A DNA stretch of 64,000 nt from Fibrobacterota bacterium (lineage in GTDB: Bacteria; Fibrobacterota; Fibrobacteria; UBA11236), in contig CANKII010000003.1 of assembly GCA_947482115.1 (NCBI GenBank), positions 310,001 to 374,000 on the forward strand, read 5' to 3'. Each line of letters opens with the position of its first letter. Position 1 is the first letter of the stretch. The translations under genes and the position numbers were made by a program. Below the pieces are notes generated by a model. That model searched no databases, was not told the DNA's origin, and saw only the letters and a program-made list of their open reading frames with translations. Shown piece after piece: positions 1 through 8,769 of this stretch.

Positions 1-2
1 GC

Positions 3-401
3 AACGAATATGGAGCAACTACAGGACGTGAACGCCGTTGCGGCTGGTTCGACGCGGTAGTAGTGCGGCGCGCAGCCATGGTGAATGGTCTCACGCATTT
101 GGCGGTTACCAAACTCGATGTGCTGGACACGTTCAAGGAACTTGAAGTCTGCGTGGCTTATGAGCTGGACGGCAAACGCATTGAACATTTCCCGGCATCG
201 CTTGCCCGCTTGGAACGGATGAAACCGATTTATGAAACCCTGCCCGGATGGCAGCAGGACACCACCGAAGCCCGGCGTTTTGAGGATCTTCCCGAAAACG
301 CCCGCAAATATCTCCATCGTTTGTCAGAGTTGGTGGATGTTCCCATTGGGCTTCTTTCGCTGGGACCCAAGCGACATCAAACCATAAGAATGGGACTGTA
401 A
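3..401 (+). CDS. purA: Adenylosuccinate synthetase, C-terminal part (cut by window start)
   Basis: Catalyses the GTP-dependent joining of IMP and aspartate, the first step from IMP to AMP, in the cytoplasm. The open frame runs in from the window edge. It reads through the RERRCGWFD stretch, then [16 protein letters not shown] and [12 protein letters not shown], which are hallmark C-terminal segments of PurA, including the arginine-rich nucleotide/IMP-binding region. About 132 residues of a roughly 430-residue enzyme are visible. An internal GTG at 63 is not the real start. The gene ends just before a strong hairpin terminator. Identification is firm; the missing N-terminal part cannot be judged. 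Confidence 0.93.
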   Translation, partial: NEYGATTGRERRCGWFDAVVVRRAAMVNGLTHLAVTKLDVLDTFKELEVCVAYELDGKRIEHFPASLARLERMKPIYETLPGWQQDTTEARRFEDLPENARKYLHRLSELVDVPIGLLSLGPKRHQTIRMGL

Positions 402-404
402 AAC

Positions 405-437
405 AAAAACCCTTCCGCCTGAGGCGGAAGGGTTTTT
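405..437. terminator. Bidirectional rho-independent terminator
   Basis: A 13-bp perfect stem (AACCCTTCCGCCT with its complement) is flanked by A-runs on the left and T-runs on the right, so both strands end in a U-tract. It lies between the stop of purA (plus) and the stop of the convergent DUF1080 gene (minus) and can serve both. Confidence 0.9.
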
Positions 438-460
438 AAATCCCAAAAATTCCGGTCCGC

Positions 461-1621
461 TTAAAACAGCATTGCCGTTTCGGTATAAACACCCTTGGCC
501 GTCGTCACTTTGATGAGATGCATTCCGCCCTTGTGGACAGGAATATTCCATTGCATGGGGGCCGTACCGGAAGTATGGGCGGTTAAGGTTCCCTTGGTAT
601 CATAAACTTCAAGGGACACTTTGCCGGAACCGCCCACCCGGACGCCGTTCCCAACGAAAGCCAAAGACACTGCGTCGCGAGCATCGCGTTCGCTTACACC
701 CTTAATGCCTGTAGTTCCAGCACAGGCGGTGGCATCATGTTTAACGAGATAGGACTTGTAGTTGGCATCCGTCGTAGTCATGCAACCTTCCAGGTTCAGC
801 AAATCAACCTTGCGAAAACGCGTTGGAGCCGACTCGGATTGCAGAGAGATGTAAAAGTCTTTGATGGGGGTGTTGTTTACGATTGGAACAGTATTTCCGC
901 TCACGGATCCTGCATATTGCACAGGCCTGTAATAAGTAAAGGCCAGCTGGCCTTCAACATAATGTCGTATAATGGAGTCGCTCATCACGAGCGCGGAAAC
1001 GGTGATCCAGTTCGGGGTGAGACCCTTGGAACGATCTAGCGTGTTAGCGCTGGTACAATGGTTGGTGTTGACGGAACCGCCGGTGGCTGTGGTATAGAAG
1101 GCCGTACCCGGAGTACACAGGTTGGCCGTGCTGTTGTTGTCCGCATCCACGTTGCCGGGACCAAGCAACTGGTTTTCGAGGCTGATAGGATAATCTTGGT
1201 TTACTCCCATCGTGGCAATCGACTGCCCCATCATGATACCGTTGTTTTGCAAGGCCCAAGACGGGGCACCTGACGGCTGGCTTGCATAGAATTGATGCTC
1301 GGCGCGCACAAGAAAATATTTGAATGAACGGGCTTTGTATCCGATGTGGCCCCAAGGATTACCTGTCCAGTTGGCGTAGGTCGTGGTGTTCACATCCATT
1401 ACAGTATCGGAACCGACCACGGCCCAACGATACGTATTCCTCGGATCCACATTCAGCTGCTGACCCGCAATGTGAATATCCCAGTTGGTGCGAAGACTGG
1501 TATCCGCCTTGTTGAACAGGTGAATCCAGGCGGAATCATTGGGACCCGCCTGAACAGTATTATGGCCCATCAAAACAGCGCCGCAAAGGATTAAACAACC
1601 CGACAGAAAACTCTTGAACAT
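461..1621 (-). CDS. Secreted DUF1080 (3-keto-disaccharide hydrolase-like) protein with C-terminal sorting-type domain
   Basis: The start at 1621 is chosen because GGGAGAG precedes the ATG; 10 more residues are open upstream. The 386-residue product begins with a signal peptide (KSFLSGCLILCGAVLMG). It then has a concanavalin/LamG-like domain opening with AWIHLFNKADTSLRTNW, the typical DUF1080 entry (family pattern GWxxLFNGxDLxxW). The last ~55 residues (VSLEVYDTKGTL to YTETAMLF) form a beta-rich tail resembling those of other secreted proteins here (33693, 51019, 62464). Characterised DUF1080 members act on 3-keto-glycosides or related glycans, but the substrate cannot be told from sequence. 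It is probably exported and cell-surface bound or released. Confidence 0.72.
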   Translation of the reverse strand: MFKSFLSGCLILCGAVLMGHNTVQAGPNDSAWIHLFNKADTSLRTNWDIHIAGQQLNVDPRNTYRWAVVGSDTVMDVNTTTYANWTGNPWGHIGYKARSFKYFLVRAEHQFYASQPSGAPSWALQNNGIMMGQSIATMGVNQDYPISLENQLLGPGNVDADNNSTANLCTPGTAFYTTATGGSVNTNHCTSANTLDRSKGLTPNWITVSALVMSDSIIRHYVEGQLAFTYYRPVQYAGSVSGNTVPIVNNTPIKDFYISLQSESAPTRFRKVDLLNLEGCMTTTDANYKSYLVKHDATACAGTTGIKGVSERDARDAVSLAFVGNGVRVGGSGKVSLEVYDTKGTLTAHTSGTAPMQWNIPVHKGGMHLIKVTTAKGVYTETAMLF

Positions 1622-1747
1622 GGATCTCTCCCTTTTGAATATTAAAGCCAATAAGCTGGTAGAAAACTAAGGCCAAACTGTGAATTTTGCCGCAGGAAAA
1701 TGAGGGATTTCAGCTAGTTATCCCCGAAATTCCCTTTAAATTCACCT

Positions 1748-2794
1748 TCAGCGCGTTTGCCGTGCGATCAAGTCCAAATCGGCCTTCATCATAATTTCAG
1801 CCAACTCTTCAAATTTCACCTTGGGCGTCCAGCCCAATTTTTGTTTGGCCTTGGTCGGATCGCCAATCAGGAGTTCCACTTCCGCAGGGCGGTAGAATTT
1901 CGGATCGACCTCAACAACAACCTTGCCTGTCTTGCGATCACGGCCTTTTTCGTTCTCGTGGGCACCTTCCCATTCAATGTCAAATCCGGCAATGGCGCTG
2001 GCCTTTTCCACAAATTCACGCACCGTGTGAGTTTCACCCGTGGCGGCCACATAGTCATCGGCTTCAGGCTGCTGGAGCATGATCCACATCATTTCCACAA
2101 AATCCTTGGCATAACCCCAATCCCGCTTGGCATCCATGTTCCCCAATCGAAGCGAAGACTCCAAACCGGCCTTGATTTTGGCCAAGGACAGGGTGATTTT
2201 ACGGGTCACAAAATTTTCACCACGGCGGGGAGATTCGTGATTGAATAAAACGCCGTTGCTGGCATGCATGTTGTAAGCTTCGCGGTAATTCTTGGTAATC
2301 CAGAAACCGTAAAGCTTCGCCACACCGTAGGGTGAACGCGGATAAAACGGCGTGGTTTCCCGTTGCGGAACTTCGACCACCTTGCCATACAACTCGGAAG
2401 TCGAGGCCTGATAAAAACGCGAGTCCAGCTTGTTGCTGCGGATACCTTCCAAGAGGCGCAACACACCGGTAGCATCCACATCGGCGGTGGACTCGGGCGA
2501 GTCGAAGGAAACCTTCACATGGCTCTGTGCGGCCAGATTGTAAATCTCGTCGGGACGAGTCAATGCAATGATGCGATTCAGGCTGCTGCTATCGGCCATG
2601 TCGCCGTAATGAAGCTCGTAAATCTTCCCGGCCTTGCGGGCGTGATCACGGGCGTCCTCAATGCGAGTCCGGTTGAACAGGGATGTACGGCGGATAATGC
2701 CGTGGACATCATAGCCCTTCTCAATGAGAAGTTCTGCGAGGTAAGAGCCGTCCTGACCCGTGATACCGGTGATTAATGCGATTTTCTTGGGCAT
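1748..2794 (-). CDS. gmd: GDP-mannose 4,6-dehydratase
   Basis: Converts GDP-mannose to GDP-4-keto-6-deoxy-mannose, precursor of fucose, rhamnose or perosamine residues in surface glycans. The 348-residue length is typical. The extended SDR fold shows the TGITGQDG dinucleotide site at residues 9-16, the QASTSELYG segment and the catalytic YGVAK motif. The ORF stays open upstream to 3346, but that extension overlaps hom on the other strand and has no family similarity, so the ATG at 2794 is the start. It is divergent from hom with only 55 bp between. The gene likely feeds the glycan cluster at 6660-13400, although no epimerase or reductase partner is in the window. Confidence 0.93.
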   Translation of the reverse strand: MPKKIALITGITGQDGSYLAELLIEKGYDVHGIIRRTSLFNRTRIEDARDHARKAGKIYELHYGDMADSSSLNRIIALTRPDEIYNLAAQSHVKVSFDSPESTADVDATGVLRLLEGIRSNKLDSRFYQASTSELYGKVVEVPQRETTPFYPRSPYGVAKLYGFWITKNYREAYNMHASNGVLFNHESPRRGENFVTRKITLSLAKIKAGLESSLRLGNMDAKRDWGYAKDFVEMMWIMLQQPEADDYVAATGETHTVREFVEKASAIAGFDIEWEGAHENEKGRDRKTGKVVVEVDPKFYRPAEVELLIGDPTKAKQKLGWTPKVKFEELAEIMMKADLDLIARQTR

Positions 2795-2849
2795 GCCTGA
2801 ATTCCCGTAATAAAGGTCCTTTAAACTAGAAAAGTTACCTTTGCCCTCC

Positions 2850-4154
2850 ATGAAAACACCTCTTGAAATTCGCTTGGGAATCGTTGGTTTGGGCACGGTT
2901 GGACAGGGAGTGGTCGAACTTTTGGAAAAACATCGCGGCTTCTTCTCCCGCGATTTAGGATTCGACTTCCGCATTGCAGCGGCCTGTGCCAAGGAAGAAT
3001 CGGCCCTCGCCTTGGTAAAAGATAAAGGGTGTTTGAAAACCGGCGATCCGCTGGCCGTGGCAAACCATCCTGATGTGGATGTGTTCATCGAATTGGCTGG
3101 CGGCGAGGATGGCCCCAAACCGTGGCATGAAGCTGCGCTGAAGTCCGGCAAGCACGTCATCACCGCTAACAAGGCGCTGTTGGCCAAACATGGCGTGGAG
3201 CTTTTCCCGCTGGCCTCCAAACAAAGTTGCTTTCTGCTTTTTGAAGCCGCAGTGGGCGGCGGCATTCCCATCATCAAATCTTTGCAGGAAAGCCTGGTCG
3301 CGAACGACATCGAAGGACTGGCCTGCATCATCAATGGCACTTGCAATTACATCCTCACGCAAATGGCACGGAACAAGGTTTCCTTCGCCGATGCTTTGGC
3401 CGAAGCGCAACGACTCGGTTATGCCGAGGCCAATCCGAGTTTCGACATCGACGGCATGGATTCCCTGCATAAGGTTTCCTTGCTAGCCTCGCTAGCTTAC
3501 GGGCGTTATGTGGATTATCGCAAGCTGTCCGTCGAAGGCGTTCGCAATATCAGTGCGCTTGACATGCAAATGGCAGCAGAACTGGGCTATGAAGTCAAGC
3601 TGCTCGGTGTGGTCTCCGAAACCAATGGCAAAATTCTGGCGGCAGTTTATCCGGCATTGTTGGAACGCGGACATCAGCTGGCTTCGGTGCAGGGAGTTTT
3701 GAACGCAGTGTATCTCAAGACTTCGGCTGCGGGTCCGCAATTGTTCACGGGTGCCGGCGCGGGAAGATATCCGACCGCCAGCGCGGTGATTTCGGATCTG
3801 GTGACTTTGTCGCGGCAAATGGCCACGGGTCATCCCATTCCGTTGAACATGGATTTCTTCTCTGCGGACAATGCTGCGGAATTGCTGTCCATCGACGAAT
3901 TGGAAACTGAATTTTATCTGCGCTTGACGACGGTGGACAAACCCGGCGTGTTGAGCAAGGTTACGGGGATTTTGGGCGAAGCCGGTATTTCCATCCGCGC
4001 CTTGAGCCAGAAACCGGAACACGATCCGGCGAACGTTCCGGTGATTATTCTGACGCATGCGGTGAAGAACGCGAAAGTCGCACACGCCCTGCGCCAAATC
4101 GATGCACTGGATGTGGTCAGTGCACCAACACGGGTGATAAGGTTTTATAAGTAG
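2850..4154 (+). CDS. hom: Homoserine dehydrogenase with ACT domain
   Basis: Reduces aspartate semialdehyde to homoserine with NAD(P)H, the branch point to threonine and methionine. The 434-residue product has the nucleotide site GLGTVGQG at residues ~12-19, the [11 protein letters not shown] segment around the catalytic lysine, the [12 protein letters not shown] substrate region, and a C-terminal ACT domain (~residues 350-430, starting [17 protein letters not shown]) that normally gives feedback control by threonine. I prefer the ATG at 2850 over a TTG at 2841; no strong Shine-Dalgarno is visible for either. It supplies homoserine to the MetX-MetW fusion encoded at 15921. Confidence 0.94.
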   Translation: MKTPLEIRLGIVGLGTVGQGVVELLEKHRGFFSRDLGFDFRIAAACAKEESALALVKDKGCLKTGDPLAVANHPDVDVFIELAGGEDGPKPWHEAALKSGKHVITANKALLAKHGVELFPLASKQSCFLLFEAAVGGGIPIIKSLQESLVANDIEGLACIINGTCNYILTQMARNKVSFADALAEAQRLGYAEANPSFDIDGMDSLHKVSLLASLAYGRYVDYRKLSVEGVRNISALDMQMAAELGYEVKLLGVVSETNGKILAAVYPALLERGHQLASVQGVLNAVYLKTSAAGPQLFTGAGAGRYPTASAVISDLVTLSRQMATGHPIPLNMDFFSADNAAELLSIDELETEFYLRLTTVDKPGVLSKVTGILGEAGISIRALSQKPEHDPANVPVIILTHAVKNAKVAHALRQIDALDVVSAPTRVIRFYK

Positions 4155-4202
4155 TCGTAAATTCTTCTTTGGATCTTGGATTCCTTTTGGGGAGGGTGGA
4201 TT

Positions 4203-5003
4203 ATGAAGAACTTTGCATTGGGATTGATGGTTCTAGGCTTTGTTTTCGTAGGCTGCCTTAACACGGTTTACAACGATCTTCCGGCAATAATCCAGATGCA
4301 ACCTTCTGATGCTTTAATCACCGAAGGTGATACGGCAAGGATTATGGTTTCAGCAACCGGATCGAAACTCGCTTTTCAATGGATTAAAAACGATTCGGAT
4401 ACACTCTTGGGCGACACTTTGCCAATTTTGACCCTGCCAAACGTCGGATTTTCCGATGACAGGGCCAGCTACAAATGTCGAATCAGAAATGGCCGAGCGA
4501 TAATTATCAGCGGTTCTGCCAGATTGCATGTGACCTTACTGTCCATTCCTTCATCAGTAAGAATGATCAAGTCGGCCACGCTCACGATTCCCGCCATCAC
4601 GGATACCAGCGCGGCTTCTCATCTTCCCGGGATGGCTTTCTCAGGATATCTCGGAGACAGTCAGACGGTTTATTTCAATGCCCAAAGAGACACGATGTGG
4701 TTTATTTATCAAAACTACAACGATCAGCTTAAGCTCGATCAACTCATGTCAGCCGGAGACTTTCACATCGGCACAGATTCACTTGGAGTTCACGAAATCA
4801 CAGGAGCAGTTACGGCATACTATGACGACGCTTTCAGTCCCACTGAGAAGACGAAGTATTCGTTGGGTAACAAAATTCCGCTGAAGAGTCGGCTACCAAA
4901 AGGCGCCTACAGGGTCTATGTCCAAGTTGCGATTTCCTGTTTCTGTTTTCCAAATCCTCCGCCTCAATATTTTTACGCGGAGTTTAACGTCGGAACACCC
5001 TAA
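4203..5003 (+). CDS. Ig-domain lipoprotein of unknown function
   Basis: The start at 4203 has GGGGAGG 8 nt upstream; nine more in-frame codons upstream are unlikely. The N-terminus is a lipoprotein signal (LMVLGFVFVGC, lipobox Cys about residue 17). Residues ~25-110 look like an Ig-like domain of the kind found in bacterial surface proteins (PSDALITEGDTARIMVSATGSKLAFQW, then YKCRIRNG). The C-terminal ~150 residues are not recognised. The sequence is more AT-rich than its neighbours. It is convergent with the CFA-like gene, with 9 bp between the stops. Probably anchored in the outer membrane; no enzymatic motif seen. Confidence 0.6.
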   Translation: MKNFALGLMVLGFVFVGCLNTVYNDLPAIIQMQPSDALITEGDTARIMVSATGSKLAFQWIKNDSDTLLGDTLPILTLPNVGFSDDRASYKCRIRNGRAIIISGSARLHVTLLSIPSSVRMIKSATLTIPAITDTSAASHLPGMAFSGYLGDSQTVYFNAQRDTMWFIYQNYNDQLKLDQLMSAGDFHIGTDSLGVHEITGAVTAYYDDAFSPTEKTKYSLGNKIPLKSRLPKGAYRVYVQVAISCFCFPNPPPQYFYAEFNVGTP

Positions 5004-5012
5004 ACTGGAAAA

Positions 5013-6233
5013 TTACTCCGGCAGTTGCAGCACCCAGCGATAGGCCTGCATCACATCCTTCTTGAACACATCCGCCGTGCCCCAGAGATAAATCTGGAAC
5101 TGCCGGAACAGGACTTCGCCTTCCAGCTCCACCAGCTTGTCGCGATGACGTTCGAAGTTCAACGCCCATTGCTTGGCCGTCAGGTAATAGCTCCAGCGAT
5201 CATCCCAGATACCGCGCAACTGGAACGGCGTTTTCGAAAGCTCGGTCATGTAATCGTGCAGGCAAAGCGGAGAACAGTTGTTCGGATAAATGTACCGGTA
5301 GATGAAGCTGTGGAACTTGTACTTCTCGCGGCAGGCGCTGGCGTCGAGATACATCTTGCCGCCCGGTTTCAGCAGACGCTGATAGGTCGCGAGTGATTTT
5401 CCATAATCCGGCAAGTGCTCGGTGACACCCAAATTCACCAGCGCATCGTACTTGAAACCCGGTTCGTACTCGTACAAATGGCAGTTCACGACCTTGGTGG
5501 GAATTTTTTCCCGGGCGATCATATCGTTCAAATACTTTTCGCTTTCCTTTGATATGGTCAGCGAAGTAACGTGAATACCCTTTTTCCCGGCATATTCATT
5601 GAAGGCGCCCCAGCCGCCGCCAATGTCCAAAACGCGGTCGCCGGGTTTCACATTGATTTGCTCCAGGGCGAAATCGAGCTTCCGGGTGACGGCGTCTTCC
5701 AGCGACTCATTGTCGTTCAAGTACACGCCCTGCGAATAGCAACGGTGGCGGGTGTCCATGAAGGTCAGATAAAACTCATGGGAATGGTCATAATGGGCGG
5801 CAATACCCGAACGATCCATTTTGGCTTGGCCGAAGACCAGCGGCTTAAGCAGGCTCCAAAAATATTGAAGCGGATGATTGTCCGAGGTCATGTCGCGGAA
5901 GGAGAAAAAACGCTCCATATCGCCGCGGAAGTCGAGATGATCGAGCATGTAAGCTTCGAAAATGGTCGTTGCGTCGAGCGAAGCGAGGGCTGAAACAGCC
6001 GTTTTGTCCCGAACAGTTACGCTAAAGGCGGGCTCCCCTTCCCCGAAATAGTGCCATTCACAATCCTGCCAGCGCATTTGCAGGGGAACACCCTTGCCGG
6101 TCGCGTAATATTCCTGGCATGTTTTACGGAGAATGCTGATCAAACGTTTAAAACCGGGATCCTCTTGCGTCGTGGATCGTACCGGAATTTTATGGGCGGG
6201 GGCGGATGCCACGGCTGTTTCTGCTTCTTGCAT
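5013..6233 (-). CDS. cfa: Cyclopropane-fatty-acyl-phospholipid synthase-family methyltransferase
   Basis: Transfers the methyl group of S-adenosylmethionine to unsaturated acyl chains of membrane lipids (or a related lipid substrate). The 406-residue product has the family signature IAAHYDHSHEFYLTFMD at ~144-160, the SAM site VLDIGGGWGAF at 201-211, VTSLTISKES after the second strand and LVNLGVTEHLPDYG. The N-terminal ~120 residues match the extra domain of CFA synthases only loosely, so a modified-fatty-acid or mycolic-type methyltransferase is the main alternative. Transcribed alone, with ~60 bp before the MazG-like gene. Confidence 0.78.
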   Translation of the reverse strand: MQEAETAVASAPAHKIPVRSTTQEDPGFKRLISILRKTCQEYYATGKGVPLQMRWQDCEWHYFGEGEPAFSVTVRDKTAVSALASLDATTIFEAYMLDHLDFRGDMERFFSFRDMTSDNHPLQYFWSLLKPLVFGQAKMDRSGIAAHYDHSHEFYLTFMDTRHRCYSQGVYLNDNESLEDAVTRKLDFALEQINVKPGDRVLDIGGGWGAFNEYAGKKGIHVTSLTISKESEKYLNDMIAREKIPTKVVNCHLYEYEPGFKYDALVNLGVTEHLPDYGKSLATYQRLLKPGGKMYLDASACREKYKFHSFIYRYIYPNNCSPLCLHDYMTELSKTPFQLRGIWDDRWSYYLTAKQWALNFERHRDKLVELEGEVLFRQFQIYLWGTADVFKKDVMQAYRWVLQLPE

Positions 6234-6292
6234 GTGACCTGCCTAAAAAGAAAGTTCGGGTTAAAAAATATATCGGAAACCCAAAATGAGGG

Positions 6293-6625
6293 CTAATTAC
6301 CGGATAGTTTGGGGTTTTGGCGATGCCTGTCGGCGTCCCGCTTCGTTTTCTTGTCCAGATTTCGCTCAAGGGCTGCAGTGAGATCCACTCCGGTTTGATT
6401 GGCCAGACACACCAACACAAACAAAATGTCCGCCATCTCGTCCCCAAGGTCACGGCCCTCGTCGGATTTCTTGAAACTTTGATCTCCGTGAGTTCTGGCC
6501 ATCAAGCGGGCCAGCTCCCCCACTTCCTCCATGAGCACGGCAAGATTGGTCAATTCGGAGAAGTAGCGAACCCCGTAGGTTTTGATCCAATCGTCAATAC
6601 GGCGCTGTGCTTCTTCCAAGGTCAT
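6293..6625 (-). CDS. MazG-like nucleotide pyrophosphohydrolase
   Basis: A 110-residue all-alpha NTP pyrophosphatase, expected to hydrolyse (d)NTPs to NMP and pyrophosphate for nucleotide-pool cleaning. The metal-binding pattern is present: EEVGEL around residues 33-38 and the second helix DLGDEMADILF (ExxD). Length and order fit the short single-domain MazG/YpjD-type proteins rather than two-domain MazG. GGAGG lies directly before the ATG, unusually close. The divergent GT4 gene starts 36 bp away with a palindrome in between (6633-6650). Confidence 0.8.
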   Translation of the reverse strand: MTLEEAQRRIDDWIKTYGVRYFSELTNLAVLMEEVGELARLMARTHGDQSFKKSDEGRDLGDEMADILFVLVCLANQTGVDLTAALERNLDKKTKRDADRHRQNPKLSGN

Positions 6626-6632
6626 GCCTCCA

Positions 6633-6650
6633 AACTAATTTTTTAGTTTC
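6633..6650. promoter_or_regulatory. AAACTAA-TTTT-TTAGTTT palindrome in a divergent intergenic region
   Basis: A perfect 7-bp inverted repeat with a 4-nt spacer sits between the divergent MazG-like gene and the GT4 gene. It may be a regulator site or two back-to-back -10 elements: TAGTTT recurs as a -10 candidate elsewhere in this window. No regulator can be assigned. Confidence 0.35.
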
Positions 6651-6661
6651 GGCATTCCACG

Positions 6662-7789
6662 ATGTCCCCCAACCGCATTCTCGTTGTAACCCAGGATTTT
6701 CCACCAGAAACGGGGGGAGTGCAGAGCTATTTGTTTGAATTAGCCCGGCATTTTCATTCGCGAGGACAGGACGTTACCGTGGTCTGCCCCGGATCGGCAA
6801 ATACCCCTTCTCCCCTGCCACCTGATGTAAAGGTCATCCGGGTGAACATCCCTACTTCGTGGTTGTTCCTGCCGCTTATGTTCCGGCTGCCCCGAATCTT
6901 GAGGGAAGGCGGATTCTCCCATGTGGTCTATGCGCAATGGCAGGGAGTTCTCTCCGAGATTTTGCTGCCGCGCAGCGCCAAAAAACATCAAAGCCTGTGT
7001 CTTGTTTGCGGCCGGGAACTGCTGACCAGTGTTTTAATTCCCTTCCATGGCATCCTGAGTCGTTGGACTTTCCGGCGGGTGAACATCGCTGTTCCTATCA
7101 GCCGCGCAGTAGAGGCCCTGTTGCGTGAACGCATTCCTGCCACGGGACGCATCGTTCAAGTGCATCCCGGCGTAGACCCCAACCGGTTTCATCCCGTGGA
7201 TGCCCATTCGTTGAGAGCCCGCTATGGACTCGATGATGGGCCTGTGGTGATGTGCATTGCCCGCATGGTTCATCGCAAGGGAATGGATCTTTTGATAAAG
7301 GCGTTCTCCGATGTCTTGAAGCAGGCTCCCACAACCTGGTTGGTTTTGGGAGGCGATGGTCCGGAAGCCGCCGCCTTGCGCAATCTGGCATTGGAACTTG
7401 GCATTGCCGATCGCGTCCGCTTTGTGGGAAGAATTTCCGATTCGGAACTGGCCTTGCATTATTCCCTTGCATCGGTTTTTGCGTTGCCGACAAGACAGAG
7501 CAAAAAGGATGTTGAAGGGTTTGGAATCGTTTATCTCGAGGCCGGGGGTTGCGAAGTTCCGGTGATCGGAACGCGCACCGGAGGCGTCATGGACGCCGTG
7601 GAAGAGAATGTCACGGGTCTGCTGATACCGCAAGAAGACATCGAAGCACTGACAGCCGCTTTAACACGGCTACTGAAAAACCCCGAAGAGGCCCGTCAAA
7701 TGGGCCGCAGTGCACGTCAAAGAATTTTAAGGGAGCTTACCTGGAAACATACCGGAGATGCATTTCTGGAACTGATGAACGGCGCCTAG
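6662..7789 (+). CDS. Glycosyltransferase family 4
   Basis: A retaining GT-B glycosyltransferase using a nucleotide-sugar donor, probably building a surface polysaccharide or glycolipid in the cytoplasm or at the inner membrane. The 375-residue protein begins with the acceptor-domain signature TQDFPPETGGVQSYLFELA. It has VVMCIARMVHRKGMDLLIKA at the second Rossmann domain and the donor-site EGFGIVYLEAGGCEVPVIGTRTGG motif (EX7E). It opens the envelope-glycan block and is convergent with the methyltransferase at 7791, with only 1 bp between stops. Sugar specificity cannot be told. Confidence 0.9.
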   Translation: MSPNRILVVTQDFPPETGGVQSYLFELARHFHSRGQDVTVVCPGSANTPSPLPPDVKVIRVNIPTSWLFLPLMFRLPRILREGGFSHVVYAQWQGVLSEILLPRSAKKHQSLCLVCGRELLTSVLIPFHGILSRWTFRRVNIAVPISRAVEALLRERIPATGRIVQVHPGVDPNRFHPVDAHSLRARYGLDDGPVVMCIARMVHRKGMDLLIKAFSDVLKQAPTTWLVLGGDGPEAAALRNLALELGIADRVRFVGRISDSELALHYSLASVFALPTRQSKKDVEGFGIVYLEAGGCEVPVIGTRTGGVMDAVEENVTGLLIPQEDIEALTAALTRLLKNPEEARQMGRSARQRILRELTWKHTGDAFLELMNGA

Positions 7790-7790
7790 T

Positions 7791-8669
7791 CTAATCTTTC
7801 CTCAAAAAAAAGCAGGCTTGATCTCCAAGCTTGCGGCGATTCATCAACATCGCCTTGGCCTCGAATATTTTGATTTGCATCCAGGAAAACACGGAAGCCT
7901 TCCGATCCACCGCATAAGAATTGGGCGCAAACAAGGGGATGCCGCGAAGATACTGTTCGCTCCCCCAGAACTGGAAATCCGTGGAATCAAAGAGCACTTC
8001 CTGAATCGAAAACCCCGTGTTGCGCGCCAGAAGATCCATGCTGGCCAGCGAATGAAGATAAAAGTGGCGCGGCGCATCCAATGAGACCCAATGGGTGGAA
8101 TATTTTTTCCATGCAAAGGAAGAGACGAGGGGGATGCGAATCAGGAGGAATTTTCCGGGAACCAGCAATTGATGAATTTTTTTCAGGGTGGCCGTGGGAT
8201 TAGACATGTGTTCAAAGGAATGATTCATCATGATCAAATCAAACTCTCCCGTCATCTCCTCCACATCTTTTTTAAAAATCCGGATGCCGTTGGAATAGGC
8301 GATGTCTTTCTCGATAAAGGGATCGATGCCCGTAAGCGAGGAAAATCCGGCTCTTGCGAACTCATGCAAAATACGGCCCTGTCCACAACCTACATCCAGC
8401 ACTCGCTCGGAAGTTCCGATGTGAACCCGCTTCAACCAAGCATTCATATTCAGTCGGTTTTCCCGTGAAGGCTTTGCCGGATCTCCTCCAAGGGAATAGT
8501 ATCCCCCGGAGTAATGTCTGGAAATGTCTTCGGGGATGCTGGCAATTTGAAGGCATTCACACCGAGCACATTGGAAATACGGAAAGACTTCACCCGTGCC
8601 GAACATTCGCTCTTGGGCGAGATATTCCCGGCTCCCGCTTTCATTTCCACAAATCCTGCAAACAGGCAT
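7791..8669 (-). CDS. Class I SAM-dependent methyltransferase with N-terminal zinc-ribbon-like cysteines
   Basis: The start at 8669 is chosen because GGAGAAG lies 8 nt upstream of the ATG and the protein then begins at the zinc-ribbon (CRICG, later CARCE). The longer frame to 8780 would overlap the divergent flippase gene. The SAM site is VLDVGCGQGRILHEFA, followed by DLIMMNHSFEHMSNP and LLVPGKFLLIRIP. This architecture is common among methyltransferases in polysaccharide loci that methylate sugars or modify deoxysugar intermediates. Its place between a GT4 and a flippase supports a glycan-tailoring role; the substrate is unknown. Confidence 0.8.
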   Translation of the reverse strand: MPVCRICGNESGSREYLAQERMFGTGEVFPYFQCARCECLQIASIPEDISRHYSGGYYSLGGDPAKPSRENRLNMNAWLKRVHIGTSERVLDVGCGQGRILHEFARAGFSSLTGIDPFIEKDIAYSNGIRIFKKDVEEMTGEFDLIMMNHSFEHMSNPTATLKKIHQLLVPGKFLLIRIPLVSSFAWKKYSTHWVSLDAPRHFYLHSLASMDLLARNTGFSIQEVLFDSTDFQFWGSEQYLRGIPLFAPNSYAVDRKASVFSWMQIKIFEAKAMLMNRRKLGDQACFFLRKD

Positions 8670-8769
8670 ATCTTCTCCAACGGGTAGCGGAACGTCGTCT
8701 GTCCCGAACGCAAAATTTACTACGTCAGGGATGCCTGTGCCGTCTTTCGCACCCATGGTTGTGGAATAA

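Noticed and set aside
2795-3346. N-terminal extension of gmd (open frame to 3346)
   Set aside because: It overlaps hom on the opposite strand and has no family similarity; gmd proteins begin at the [10 protein letters not shown] segment.
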